Positions 1-7,572 of a DNA stretch of 64,000 bases are shown here, one piece after another; the stretch's first letter is position 1; the number at the start of each line of letters is the position of its first letter. Source of the DNA: Acuticoccus sp051016205 (GTDB lineage: Bacteria; Pseudomonadota; Alphaproteobacteria; Rhizobiales; Amorphaceae); the NCBI GenBank assembly GCA_051016205.1, contig CP136534.1:2418001-2482000 (forward strand), given 5' to 3'. The translations under genes and the position numbers were made by a program. The notes below the pieces were generated by a model. The model was not told where the DNA came from, ran no database searches, and saw only the letters and a list, made by a program, of their open reading frames with translations.

Positions 1-2
1 GC

Positions 3-590
3 AAGAACGTCTTTCACTGCTTCTTCATCCTGGGCGCAATCCTCTACTGCACGATCCCCTTTTGGGCCGGGTCCGGCGGCGTGACGGCCCTGATCGGCTT
101 TTACATCGCTACGATGATCATCTTTACGATGTACGGCGGCGGTTTCGCCACCATCCCGGCCTATCTCGCCGACTTGTTCGGGACCATGCATGTGGGCGGC
201 ATTCACGGGCGCCTCTTGACCGCCTGGTCGACGGCCGGTGTCCTAGGCCCGTACGCCATCACCCATTTGCGCGACATGTCGCGGGAGAACGCGATTGCGG
301 ATCTGGCGGCAAAGGTCAATCCGATGGCGTTCGCCGAAAAGTTTGGCGCCCCGCTAAGCCAGCTTGACGACCTTGTTGCGGCCAACACCGTTACCATCGC
401 CCAGCTCATGGAGATTGCGCCAGCGGGTACCGCCGATCCGACGGGGACACTCTACAACACGACGATGTACTGCATGGCAGCGCTACTGGTGATCGCCTTC
501 TTTGCCAATCTGATGGTACGCCCGGTGGGCGAACATCACCACGTGGAGAACACCCATGGTGAGGGCAAGGCTTTCAAGCCCGCTGAGTGA
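3..590 (+). CDS. OFA-family MFS transporter, C-terminal part
   Basis: This is the 3' end of a major facilitator gene whose start lies before the window; the frame is open from base 3. The visible 195 residues hold several hydrophobic segments and the stretch YGGGFATIPAYLADLFGTMH, which is typical of the oxalate/formate antiporter (OFA) family. A soluble loop of about 60 residues precedes the last membrane helix, and the tail is histidine-rich (GEHHHVENTHGEG). OFA members exchange small carboxylates across the inner membrane. The substrate cannot be told from this part alone. It is separated from the zinc genes by about 370 bp and points towards them. Confidence 0.85.
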   Translation, partial: KNVFHCFFILGAILYCTIPFWAGSGGVTALIGFYIATMIIFTMYGGGFATIPAYLADLFGTMHVGGIHGRLLTAWSTAGVLGPYAITHLRDMSRENAIADLAAKVNPMAFAEKFGAPLSQLDDLVAANTVTIAQLMEIAPAGTADPTGTLYNTTMYCMAALLVIAFFANLMVRPVGEHHHVENTHGEGKAFKPAE

Positions 591-957
591 CCGCCCGGCG
601 TGGCTTCACTGCGGCAACGCGGGGCCGCCCAATCTGCGGCATCACAGGCCGCGGTGCAGTCGCCTCCCCCAGATGGGATCGAGGACCGTTCAGGGCTCGA
701 AGCAGGTATATGATGCGTGTCGAGACCGCCCCGTGAAGAGACGCCTCGCGTGCGGGCGGTTCTCGGCGCGGAGCGCCGAAACCGGGCCTTCGCCTACGCG
801 TGCCGGCCCCTGGTTGAACGCGAACACCGGACATTCAGTTTGTGTATTCACATCGCCCGGATCGAAAACGGCCTCAGTCAGAGATACCATTGTAATTGCA
901 GGCCCGACCGATCTCGCATGCCGCTGTTGAGACCGCGAAAGCTGGATCTTATCGGAC
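591..957. other. Intergenic region without a supported gene
   Basis: Reading frames here lack family features and overlap one another on both strands. The text near 765-800 (a GC-rich stretch ending in accgggccttcgcc) resembles fragments near 11545, 29420 and 48713, so it may be part of a dispersed decayed intergenic repeat. I see no gene. Confidence 0.5.
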
Positions 958-1650
958 CTAAGTACCCGTCGTACGTCGCAAAACGCTGCGGGGCCCTCGC
1001 AGTGTGTCGAGGACCAGGACAAGCCGTGTCTCGCCTGTCCCTTCGATAGGCGGGGAGCGGTGCAAAACGCCGGCCGGTGGTGAGTGCGGCCAAAGCGTAC
1101 CGCGCAGGATGATTGGCGCACCGGTAGGCACGGTGAAGACGCGTCGCGGTGCTTCGCCATCCGTTATGGTTCCGTACTGCGTCCCGGTTCCGCGATAGGT
1201 GCAAATCAGCCGCGCTGTGACTGCGTCGATGTGGAATTTTGAGCATGCGTTGGAGGTGACAGTCTCCAGCCTGAGCTTCAGGAAAGATGTATCCATCAGA
1301 TCAGCGAAATGGCTCGCCAATGCGTAAATATCGTCGGCGAGGCGCTGGCGCATCGCGCTGTCGGTTGTGTGAAAGCGATCGCATAGGGCAAGGGTCGCGG
1401 ATCTCACCGAGGCGACAGCAAGGCTCATGAGGCCGTTCGGCAAATGCTTTGGGTCGAGCCCGTCGATCCAGGACTGGAACGCGGGGGGCGTCTGCCGCCG
1501 CCATACCACGGCAGCGCAGCCCGGGCGATGGATGGCTGATAGCCCCTCCGGCGTGTCGGCGACCCCAACGCCGATCCCGGCGCCCACGACCTCGCGCCGG
1601 ACGAAGCCCGAGCCGGCCTCATCAGCCAACCGGCCGTTCCCATTCCTCAT
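958..1650 (-). CDS. DUF1826 family protein
   Basis: A 230-residue protein of the DUF1826 family, recognised from the segment DTSFLKLRLETVTSNACSKF followed by HIDAVTARLICTYRGTGTQY. The conserved CxxFHxD-like pattern and the TYRGxGT motif suggest a cupin-like or metal-related fold, but the activity is unknown. I chose the ATG at 1650 because GGGAGG lies just upstream, although the frame stays open further back. The gene follows the CobW GTPase by 49 bp on the same strand. DUF1826 genes are often found next to COG0523 GTPases in zinc-limitation loci, so a role in adapting to low zinc is inferred. Confidence 0.8.
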   Translation of the reverse strand: MRNGNGRLADEAGSGFVRREVVGAGIGVGVADTPEGLSAIHRPGCAAVVWRRQTPPAFQSWIDGLDPKHLPNGLMSLAVASVRSATLALCDRFHTTDSAMRQRLADDIYALASHFADLMDTSFLKLRLETVTSNACSKFHIDAVTARLICTYRGTGTQYGTITDGEAPRRVFTVPTGAPIILRGTLWPHSPPAGVLHRSPPIEGTGETRLVLVLDTLRGPRSVLRRTTGT

Positions 1651-1699
1651 GCTCAACCTCCCGGAATGATCGCGAGGCGGAGTTCCATGGCACATCCCC

Positions 1700-2909
1700 T
1701 CACACCGCGGCCTCACGAGCCCAGATCGGGAATGGGTCGGGAAGGTGGGGAAGCACGTCGCCGTCCGCACCAAGATCTTCGAGCAGCAGCGCCGCATCGA
1801 GCCGTGCCTTCAGCGCCGGCCAGTCGATTACGGCCCCAATGAACACAATCTCTTGGCGCCGGTCGCCCCAGGGCTCCTGCCAGCGCTCGGCAAGATACCG
1901 TCTGGCGCTTTCGTGGTCCGGCCAGCGTTCCTTCGGCACCGCGGCCCACCAGGTGCCCAGCGGCGACACCGAGGACAGCGCGCCGGCAAGCGAGAACTCA
2001 GCGACGAATGATGGGCGCGTCGCGATCCAGAAATGGCCCTTTGCGCGGATCACGCCGGGGAGAGGCCCATTCAGGATCGCGTGGATCGCCTCGGGTACGA
2101 AAGGGCGCCTCGCGCGATAAACGTAGGACGCAACACCATATTCCTCGGTCTCTGGTACGTGGTCGGCATAACCGTAGAGCTCATTGGCCCACATCGGGTT
2201 CCGGTGGGCCTTGTCGAAGTCAAAGCGGCCCGTCTCCAGGATTTCTGCTGTATCGATATCGCAAAAGCTTGTCTCGATGACGCGCGCGTCCGCGTTCAAG
2301 CTGCGGATGATTTTCCGCGCTGCATCGACCTCGTCGGATTTCGCGTCAGCGACCTTGTTTAAAACGACCACGTCGGCGAACTCGATCTGGTCGGTGAGGA
2401 GGTGGACGAGGGTGCGCTCGTCCTCCTCGCCTAGCGTTTCTCCGCGGTCGCGCAGGAAGTCGTGGCTCGCGTAGTCGCGCAGAAGGTTCACCGCGTCGAC
2501 GACCGTCACCATCGTGTCGAGGCGCGCGACGTCCGCAAGGCTTGCTCCGGTCTCATCGCGGAATTCAAAGGTGGCTGCGACGGGAAGCGGCTCGGAAATC
2601 CCGGTCGATTCTATGAGGAGCGTGTCGAACCGCGCCTCCGCGGCGAGACGGCGGACTTCGGCGAGTAGATCGTCGCGCAGGGTGCAGCAGATGCAGCCGT
2701 TGGACATCTCCACCAATGTTTCGTCTGTGCGCGATAACTCCGTTTCGGCGCGGACGAGGTCGGCGTCGATGTTGACCTCCGACATGTCCGTTCACGATGA
2801 CCGCGACGCGTCGGCCGTCCCGATTGTTGAGGACGCGGTTGAGGAGCGTGGTCTTGCCGGCTCCGAGGAAGCCAGAGAGCACGGTGACGGGAAGGCGAGT
2901 GTCGGTCAT
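1700..2909 (-). pseudogene. CobW/COG0523 zinc-linked GTPase, frameshifted
   Basis: A COG0523 GTPase read in two frames. The N-terminal part, from the ATG at 2909, has the Walker A motif GFLGAGKTTLLN and runs to VAVIVN. The rest, from about 2785 downward, continues with DMSEVNID, the metal-binding CxCC motif (NGCICCTLRDDL), ESTGISEP, and NKVADAKSDE as the guanine-specificity region, then a CobW C-terminal domain with TWWAAVPKERWP. An extra G in the pair at 2788-2789 breaks the frame; removing one restores an uninterrupted protein of about 402 residues. Such GTPases are thought to deliver zinc to client proteins under starvation. The gene sits just after a palindromic site (2941-2958) and before the DUF1826 gene. 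Real mutation and sequencing indel are both possible. Confidence 0.85.
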
Positions 2910-2940
2910 TACGGGTCTCATGGAACAGCAGTCCAACTAT

Positions 2941-2958
2941 GATATGATATATCATTAT
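2941..2958. promoter_or_regulatory. Candidate Zur operator upstream of CobW gene
   Basis: GATATGATATATCATTAT contains the perfect 12-bp palindrome ATGATATATCAT (2944-2955). On the other strand it shares TATATCATATC with the site at 7550-7560, with 14 of 18 positions identical across the pair. It lies 32 bp before the CobW start and 46 bp after the znuB stop. The AT-rich dyad fits alphaproteobacterial Zur boxes in general form; binding by the Zur encoded here is inferred. Confidence 0.65.
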
Positions 2959-3004
2959 AAAAACCAAGCGGCTCATTACCCTCCGACAGCCGCCTGTGCA
3001 ATCT

Positions 3005-3799
3005 TCATATCGCGCGGCGGATGATCCCGAAAACCATTGTCGTGATGAACAATGTCGAGGCGGCTACGACGATCGTCGGCCCTGTCGGCGTATCGAAATG
3101 GAAGGACCCCCAAAGCCCTGCGAGCGCGGAGATGGCTCCGAACAGCGCGGCGAGGACGGCCATTGCCTCGGGCGTGCGCGAGAGTGGCCGGGCGGCGGCG
3201 GCGGGAATGATGAGCATCGACGCGATCAGGATTGCACCGACCACCTTGATGGCGACGGCCACCGTGATGGCGAGTGCCACGGTGAGGACCAGTTGTTCGC
3301 GTCCGGCATCGATGCCACTTGCCCCGGCGAGATCCGGGTTGAGCGTCGAGGTGATGAGCGCCGACCATCGCCAGGCGAGAAGGCTAACCACGAGTAGCCC
3401 GCCACCATAGATGACGAGGAGGTCGGTGCGGTTCACCGCGAGGATGTCGCCGAAAAGGTATGCCATCAGGTCCATTCTGACGCCCGACAGAAACGAGACG
3501 GCAACGAGGCCCGCCGCGAGCGCGGTATGCGCGAGGACGCCGAGGATCGTATCCATCGCGACGCCGCGGCCCGCGAGCCCTGAGACGGTCGCGGCCACCA
3601 GGAGCGACACGGCGATGACACCAACAAAGAGCGAGATGTTGAGGGCAAGTGCCAGCGCGACGCCGAGGATCGCGGCGTGAGCGGTGGCGTCGCCGAAATA
3701 GGCCATGCGGCGCCACACCACGAAGCAGCCGAGGGGGCCTGCGGCGAGCGCGACGCCGACGCCTGCAAGCGCTGCCCGCGTCAGGAAGTCGTCGAGCAT
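3005..3799 (-). CDS. znuB: Zinc ABC transporter permease ZnuB
   Basis: A 264-residue ABC-3 family permease with about eight hydrophobic segments. It opens with FLTRAALAGVGVALAAGPLG, and FVVWRRMAYFGDATAHAAIL is the typical ABC-3 loop after the first helix. KVVGAILIASMLIIPAAAAR is the conserved coupling region for the ATPase. The start overlaps the znuC stop by 19 bp, so the two are probably translated together. It should form the inner-membrane channel for zinc delivered by the binding protein at 5055. It could equally be called AztB, because an AztD-like protein is encoded in the same locus. Confidence 0.93.
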   Translation of the reverse strand: MLDDFLTRAALAGVGVALAAGPLGCFVVWRRMAYFGDATAHAAILGVALALALNISLFVGVIAVSLLVAATVSGLAGRGVAMDTILGVLAHTALAAGLVAVSFLSGVRMDLMAYLFGDILAVNRTDLLVIYGGGLLVVSLLAWRWSALITSTLNPDLAGASGIDAGREQLVLTVALAITVAVAIKVVGAILIASMLIIPAAAARPLSRTPEAMAVLAALFGAISALAGLWGSFHFDTPTGPTIVVAASTLFITTMVFGIIRRAI

Positions 3800-4554
3800 T
3801 GAGAGCAGCCTTCGTGTGGGCCGTGGACGTGGTTGGCGTGATCGTGATGGCGGTAGAGGGCGAGCGCGCCATCGGTGCCTTCGCCGAAGAGCGCGCGATA
3901 GGCCGGCGCGCTCGCCACGTGCTCCGGCGCACCCTCGCAGCAGACACTGCCCGCAGCAAGGCAGACCACGCGATCGGACGCGGCCATCACCACGTGAAGG
4001 TCATGGCTCACCATGAGGACGGCGCAACCCGTCTCCTCACGCACCGAGTCGATGAGCTTGTAGAATGCGGCGGCACCGGTCTGGTCGAGGTTCTGCGTCG
4101 GCTCGTCCAGCATGAGGATGTCGGGCCGGGCGAGCAACGCGCGGGCGAGGAGAACGCGTTGGAACTCTCCACCGGAGAGCGCCGTCATCGCCCGGCGCTC
4201 CAGGCCCGGCACGCCGACGCGCGTGAGGGCCGCAGAGCGTTCGGCCCGCGGCGCCCGACGCGGGAGGTCGAGGAAGCGGCCGACGCTCAAGGGCATCGTC
4301 GGGTCGAGCGACAAGCGCTGCGGAAGGTAGCCGACGACGAGTCCGTCCTTGCGCGTGACAGTGCCGCGGCGAGGGCTCAGCATCCCTAAGAGCGTACGCA
4401 AGAGCGTCGACTTACCGGACCCATTGGGGCCGATGACGGTCACGATTTCGCCTTGCGCAATCGTGATCTCGACACTCTCGAGCACTGTCCGCGCGCCGAA
4501 CGCCACGACAAGCTCCGTGCCGCGAAGGAGGGTTACGCGTCGGTCTTGGAGCAT
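3781..4554 (-). CDS. znuC: Zinc ABC transporter ATP-binding protein ZnuC
   Basis: A 257-residue ATPase with Walker A GPNGSGKST, Q-loop region GYLPQRLSLD, signature LSGGEFQRVLLARALL, Walker B DILMLDEP and H-loop VSHDLHVV. The C-terminal tail is rich in histidine and cysteine (HHDHANHVHGPHEGCSQC), which is common in zinc-system components. The ATG at 4554 lies inside the 3' end of zur (22-bp overlap), so zur-znuC-znuB form one tight operon. It powers zinc import with ZnuB and ZnuA at the inner membrane. Confidence 0.94.
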   Translation of the reverse strand: MLQDRRVTLLRGTELVVAFGARTVLESVEITIAQGEIVTVIGPNGSGKSTLLRTLLGMLSPRRGTVTRKDGLVVGYLPQRLSLDPTMPLSVGRFLDLPRRAPRAERSAALTRVGVPGLERRAMTALSGGEFQRVLLARALLARPDILMLDEPTQNLDQTGAAAFYKLIDSVREETGCAVLMVSHDLHVVMAASDRVVCLAAGSVCCEGAPEHVASAPAYRALFGEGTDGALALYRHHDHANHVHGPHEGCSQCSTTS

Positions 4555-5000
4555 TGTGCACACACACCTTCCGCTTCGAGCACCGTATGCTCGATGGTAA
4601 AGCCCGCATCGCGGGCGGCACGGCCGAAAGCGCCTTTCTTGGGCTCCACGCAGATCTCGTCCACCTGCCCGCAAGCGCGGCAGATGAGAAACGCTGCACC
4701 GTGGCTCTCCAGAGGATGGCGGCACGCAAGAAACGTCTTTGTTCCCCTCAGCTTGTGGACGAACCCCTGCTCGATCAGAAAGTCGAGCGCGCGGTAGGCC
4801 ACGGGCGGCTGTCCGGCGAAGCCAATGGCGGTCAGCCGTTGCAGAACGTCGTAGGCGCCAAGCGGGCGCTCTGCATCCAAAAGGATCTTGAGCGTGTGGC
4901 GACGATGCGGCGTCAGGCGTTGACCACGCGCTGCACAGAGCCTTTCGGCCGCTTCGAGCGCGCGCTCGGTTGACGCGGTCGGTTCAATTCGGCGATACAT
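4533..5000 (-). CDS. zur: Fur-family zinc uptake regulator Zur
   Basis: A 155-residue Fur-family protein. The winged-helix part includes RGQRLTPHRRHTLKILL and YRALDFLIEQGFVHKL; the dimerisation part carries two CxxC pairs (CRACG and CAQC) for structural zinc, and histidines such as CRHPLESHGA. A Zur assignment rather than Fur or PerR rests on its position as first gene of the zur-znuC-znuB operon, divergent from znuA. An in-frame GTG (VNVI before the Met) is an alternative start. The candidate operator at 4994-5011 overlaps the start, consistent with autoregulation. Zinc-loaded Zur normally represses uptake genes. Confidence 0.92.
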   Translation of the reverse strand: MYRRIEPTASTERALEAAERLCAARGQRLTPHRRHTLKILLDAERPLGAYDVLQRLTAIGFAGQPPVAYRALDFLIEQGFVHKLRGTKTFLACRHPLESHGAAFLICRACGQVDEICVEPKKGAFGRAARDAGFTIEHTVLEAEGVCAQCSKTDA

Positions 5001-5011
5001 TATAACGTTCA
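4994..5011. promoter_or_regulatory. Candidate Zur operator between zur and znuA
   Basis: GATACATTATAACGTTCA contains the TTATAAC core expected of a Zur-type dyad. It lies in the 54-bp divergent region between zur (start 5000) and znuA (start 5055) and overlaps the zur start codon. It is a weaker palindrome than the sites at 2941 and 7543. One site here could control both directions. The function is inferred from position and AT-rich form. Confidence 0.55.
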
Positions 5012-5054
5012 CCCTAGGCCGTTGTCGGCGTCCATTCAAGCACAGGTGCAAACC

Positions 5055-6299
5055 ATGAAGTCTTATGTCCTTGCCAGCGCCCTCCTGTCCACGGTAGCAG
5101 TGCCCGCCCTTGCTGCCCCTCAGGTCGTGGTGGACATCTTGCCCGTACACTCGCTGGTGTCGCGCGTGATGGACGGTGTTGGCGAACCGACCTTGGTGGT
5201 CCCGCCGGGCGCGTCCCCGCACGGCTACGCCATGCGCCCGTCGGAAGCTGCGGCGGTGCAGGATGCCGACATCGTGTTTTGGGTCGGGGACGCTCTGAAC
5301 CCCGCTTTCGCCCGCACGGTCGGATCGCTGGCTGGTGATGCCCGGACCGTATCGCTCCTTGAGCTGCCGGATACCATCCGCCTCGAATTCCGCGAGGGTG
5401 CCACATTCGAAGCCCATGACCACGGCGATGGACACGGCCACGAGGAAGCCGCAGCCGACGACGACGACCACGAGCACGAAGAAACCGCCGCGCACGACGA
5501 CCATGGGCACGACCACCGCGCCGAGAAGGCCGAAGCCCATGACGACCACGGGCACAAAAACGAGCGCGAGGAGGCCGCCGCACACGACGACCATGGGCAC
5601 GACCACCGCGCCGAAAAGGCCGAAGCCCATGACGACCATGGGCACGAGAACGAGCACGAAGAAACCGCCGCGCACGACGAGCACGACCACGGAACCGCTG
5701 AAGCCGATGACGAGCATGGCCACAGCGATCACGGCCACGAAGAGGTCTCGGCCCATGGTCACGAGCATGAACACGACGGTGTCGACCCGCACGCATGGCT
5801 CGATCCGATGAACGCAAAGATCTGGGTGGACGCCATCGCGGCGGCTCTCTCCCAGGCCGATCCGGACAACGCATCCACCTACTTCGGCAACGCCGCAGCG
5901 GCAAAAGACGAACTCGATACGCTGATTTCGGAGGTAACGGAGACGGTCGAGCCGGCCCGCGGCCAGAACTTCGTCGTCTTCCACGACGCCTACCATTATT
6001 TCGAGGCGCGTTTCGACGTTGAGGCGACCGGCGCCATCTCGCTCGGCGATGCCGGGCAGCCGAGCGCCGCGCGGATTTCTGAGATCAAGGAGACCATCGG
6101 TGATACCAACGCCGTTTGCGTGTTCTCAGAGCCCCAATTTGAGCCTCGTCTAGTCGATACGGTCATAGAGGGCACCAATGCCAGCAAAGGCGTCCTCGAC
6201 CCCCTCGGGGCGGACATTGCGCCTGGGCCTGACATGTACCCGACACTCATCAAAAACCTCGCGGACAACCTCGTTAGCTGCCTTCGCCCATCAACCTGA
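5055..6299 (+). CDS. znuA: Zinc-binding periplasmic protein ZnuA with histidine-rich repeats
   Basis: A 414-residue cluster A-I solute-binding protein. The ATG at 5055 gives a clean signal peptide (SYVLASALLSTVAVPALAA). DILPVHSLVSRVMDGV supplies the first ligand histidine, VFHDAYHYFEARF a later one, and the end matches TroA-like proteins (DPLGADIAPGPDMYPTLIKN). Residues about 115-245 form a very long His/Asp/Glu loop, much longer than in enteric ZnuA, with 15-residue repeats (see 5493-5717). Such loops capture or buffer zinc in the periplasm. AGGTG lies before the start. The gene faces zur and is followed after 51 bp by a second CobW GTPase. AztC is an alternative name. Confidence 0.93.
   Translation: MKSYVLASALLSTVAVPALAAPQVVVDILPVHSLVSRVMDGVGEPTLVVPPGASPHGYAMRPSEAAAVQDADIVFWVGDALNPAFARTVGSLAGDARTVSLLELPDTIRLEFREGATFEAHDHGDGHGHEEAAADDDDHEHEETAAHDDHGHDHRAEKAEAHDDHGHKNEREEAAAHDDHGHDHRAEKAEAHDDHGHENEHEETAAHDEHDHGTAEADDEHGHSDHGHEEVSAHGHEHEHDGVDPHAWLDPMNAKIWVDAIAAALSQADPDNASTYFGNAAAAKDELDTLISEVTETVEPARGQNFVVFHDAYHYFEARFDVEATGAISLGDAGQPSAARISEIKETIGDTNAVCVFSEPQFEPRLVDTVIEGTNASKGVLDPLGADIAPGPDMYPTLIKNLADNLVSCLRPST
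5493..5717 (+). repeat. Tandem 45-bp repeats coding the ZnuA histidine-rich loop
   Basis: Four clear 15-residue units start at 5493, 5538, 5583 and 5628: HDDHGHDHRAEKAEA, HDDHGHKNEREEAAA, the first again, then HDDHGHENEHEETAA. A fifth degraded unit follows at 5673. Units 1 and 3 encode the same peptide, so there is also a 90-bp higher-order period. Such repeats can expand or contract by slippage or recombination, changing the number of zinc-binding histidines. Confidence 0.9.
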
Positions 6300-6350
6300 C
6301 GCAACCGACCGCGCGGCGGCATCGACCGTCGCCGCACGGCCTTGCCTTGA

Positions 6351-7457
6351 ATGGCAAATGAGGACGAAGCAAAAATGGCCATTGCCGCATCGCCGACGCC
6401 GATCATCGTCCTCACCGGCTTCCTCGGTTCGGGTAAGTCGACCCTTTTGAGCGCCCTCTTGCGAAACCCGAACTTTTCCAACGCCGGCGTAGTCATCAAC
6501 GAGTACGGCGACATCGCCGTGGACCATGACCTCGTCACCGAGGGCCGGCCACAGGTGATGACCACCAGCACAGGGTGCCTGTGCTGCACCGCGGCCGCTG
6601 ACATCCGCTGCTCCATGGCAGAGATCCACGACGCGGCCAAGTGCGCCGGCCGCTTGCCGCTCGCCTCCGTGGTGGTGGAAACGACCGGCCTTGCCGACCC
6701 CGCGCCGGTGGTGAACCAGCTTGTGGCGGGCGCGCTGCCGGCCTTCGCACTGCGCGACCACACTGTGGCGCGGCATTACGAACTCGCCGGCGTCGTTGCC
6801 ACATTCGACGTCGTGGAAGGATTCGGCACGCTCGCACGCCATCCCGAAGCGATCAAGCAGCTCGCGTTCGCCGACCGCGTCCTCCTCACCAAGTCCGATC
6901 TCATCGAGCCAGCGGAGCGCGAGACACGCCTTGCCGAGGCGTACGAAACGATTGCTGGGATCAACCGCGACGCCGTCATCGTTGACGTCAATGCACAAGA
7001 CTTCCACTTACCGAAATCGTTCGCCCCCCGCGCATATGCTCCCGGCGATCTCGAAGACGACATAGAAGATTGGCTCGGCGCCGACCAAACAGCCGAGGGC
7101 AAAGCGCCCGCCCACCATCACCACAATCATGGGACGTCCGGCATCAGAACGTTCAGCATAGCGCGCGACGAGCCGATCTCGAAATCGTCACTCGCCCATG
7201 TGCTCGATCTCGTGAGCTTTCTGCATGGACCGCGTCTGTTGCGGTTGAAGGGGCTTGTCGGCTTCGATGATGAGCCGGACACCCCGTACGTCGTCCAGGT
7301 CGTGCAGCATGTCGTTCACCCGCTCGCGCGCCTTAAGACATGGCCGACCGCCGATCACCGCACACGCATCGTCGCGATCACCCACGATGTGGTGCCCGGC
7401 GAGATCGAGCGACTGTTTGCGCAGGTCCTCAACGCTCCGGCAGACCTCTCCGCCTGA
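6351..7457 (+). CDS. CobW/COG0523 GTPase, zinc-linked
   Basis: An intact 368-residue COG0523 GTPase. It has Walker A GFLGSGKSTLLS, the CxCC motif in STGCLCCTAAAD, ETTGLADPAPV as Walker B region, and TKSD in place of the usual NKxD. A histidine-rich linker (APAHHHHNHGTSG) joins a CobW C-terminal domain ending with TADHRTRIVAITHDV. Start could also be the ATG at 6375. It lies 51 bp after znuA and is probably cotranscribed with it. It is a different subfamily from the GTPase at 1700-2909; the shorter RSGR-like cores and linker differ. A role as zinc metallochaperone or in zinc sparing is inferred from context. Confidence 0.88.
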   Translation: MANEDEAKMAIAASPTPIIVLTGFLGSGKSTLLSALLRNPNFSNAGVVINEYGDIAVDHDLVTEGRPQVMTTSTGCLCCTAAADIRCSMAEIHDAAKCAGRLPLASVVVETTGLADPAPVVNQLVAGALPAFALRDHTVARHYELAGVVATFDVVEGFGTLARHPEAIKQLAFADRVLLTKSDLIEPAERETRLAEAYETIAGINRDAVIVDVNAQDFHLPKSFAPRAYAPGDLEDDIEDWLGADQTAEGKAPAHHHHNHGTSGIRTFSIARDEPISKSSLAHVLDLVSFLHGPRLLRLKGLVGFDDEPDTPYVVQVVQHVVHPLARLKTWPTADHRTRIVAITHDVVPGEIERLFAQVLNAPADLSA

Positions 7458-7542
7458 AATGCCCTTGCCATAACAACGTCGAGCGCAGGCCGACCGACGA
7501 CGCCGAAGACGCTGGACCGCCACGCAAAGATCGAATAGGTTT

Positions 7543-7560
7543 GTTATTGTATATCATATC
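7543..7560. promoter_or_regulatory. Candidate Zur operator upstream of aztD
   Basis: GTTATTGTATATCATATC ends one base before the first possible ATG of the AztD gene. It shares TATATCATATC with the reverse strand of the site at 2941-2958. It would place aztD under its own zinc-responsive promoter although the gene lies only 115 bp after the GTPase gene. If the operator is real, the downstream ATG at 7573 is the more likely start. Confidence 0.6.
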
Positions 7561-7572
7561 ATGGTGGTCACG

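Noticed and set aside
690..1160. Minus-strand 156-codon frame near the DUF1826 gene
   Set aside because: It overlaps the DUF1826 gene in another frame and shows no recognisable domain.
5493..5717. Regular 45-bp repeats considered as a CRISPR-like array
   Set aside because: The units are contiguous, in frame with znuA and without unique spacers, so they are coding repeats.
5014..5904. Arginine-rich 296-codon minus-strand frame opposite znuA
   Set aside because: It mirrors the His/Asp repeat region and has no family features or ribosome-binding site.
4533..5996. A 487-codon minus-strand frame that includes zur and runs far upstream through znuA
   Set aside because: Only the last 155 codons are Zur. 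The valine-glycine-rich upstream part is the shadow of the ZnuA histidine-rich repeats on the other strand.
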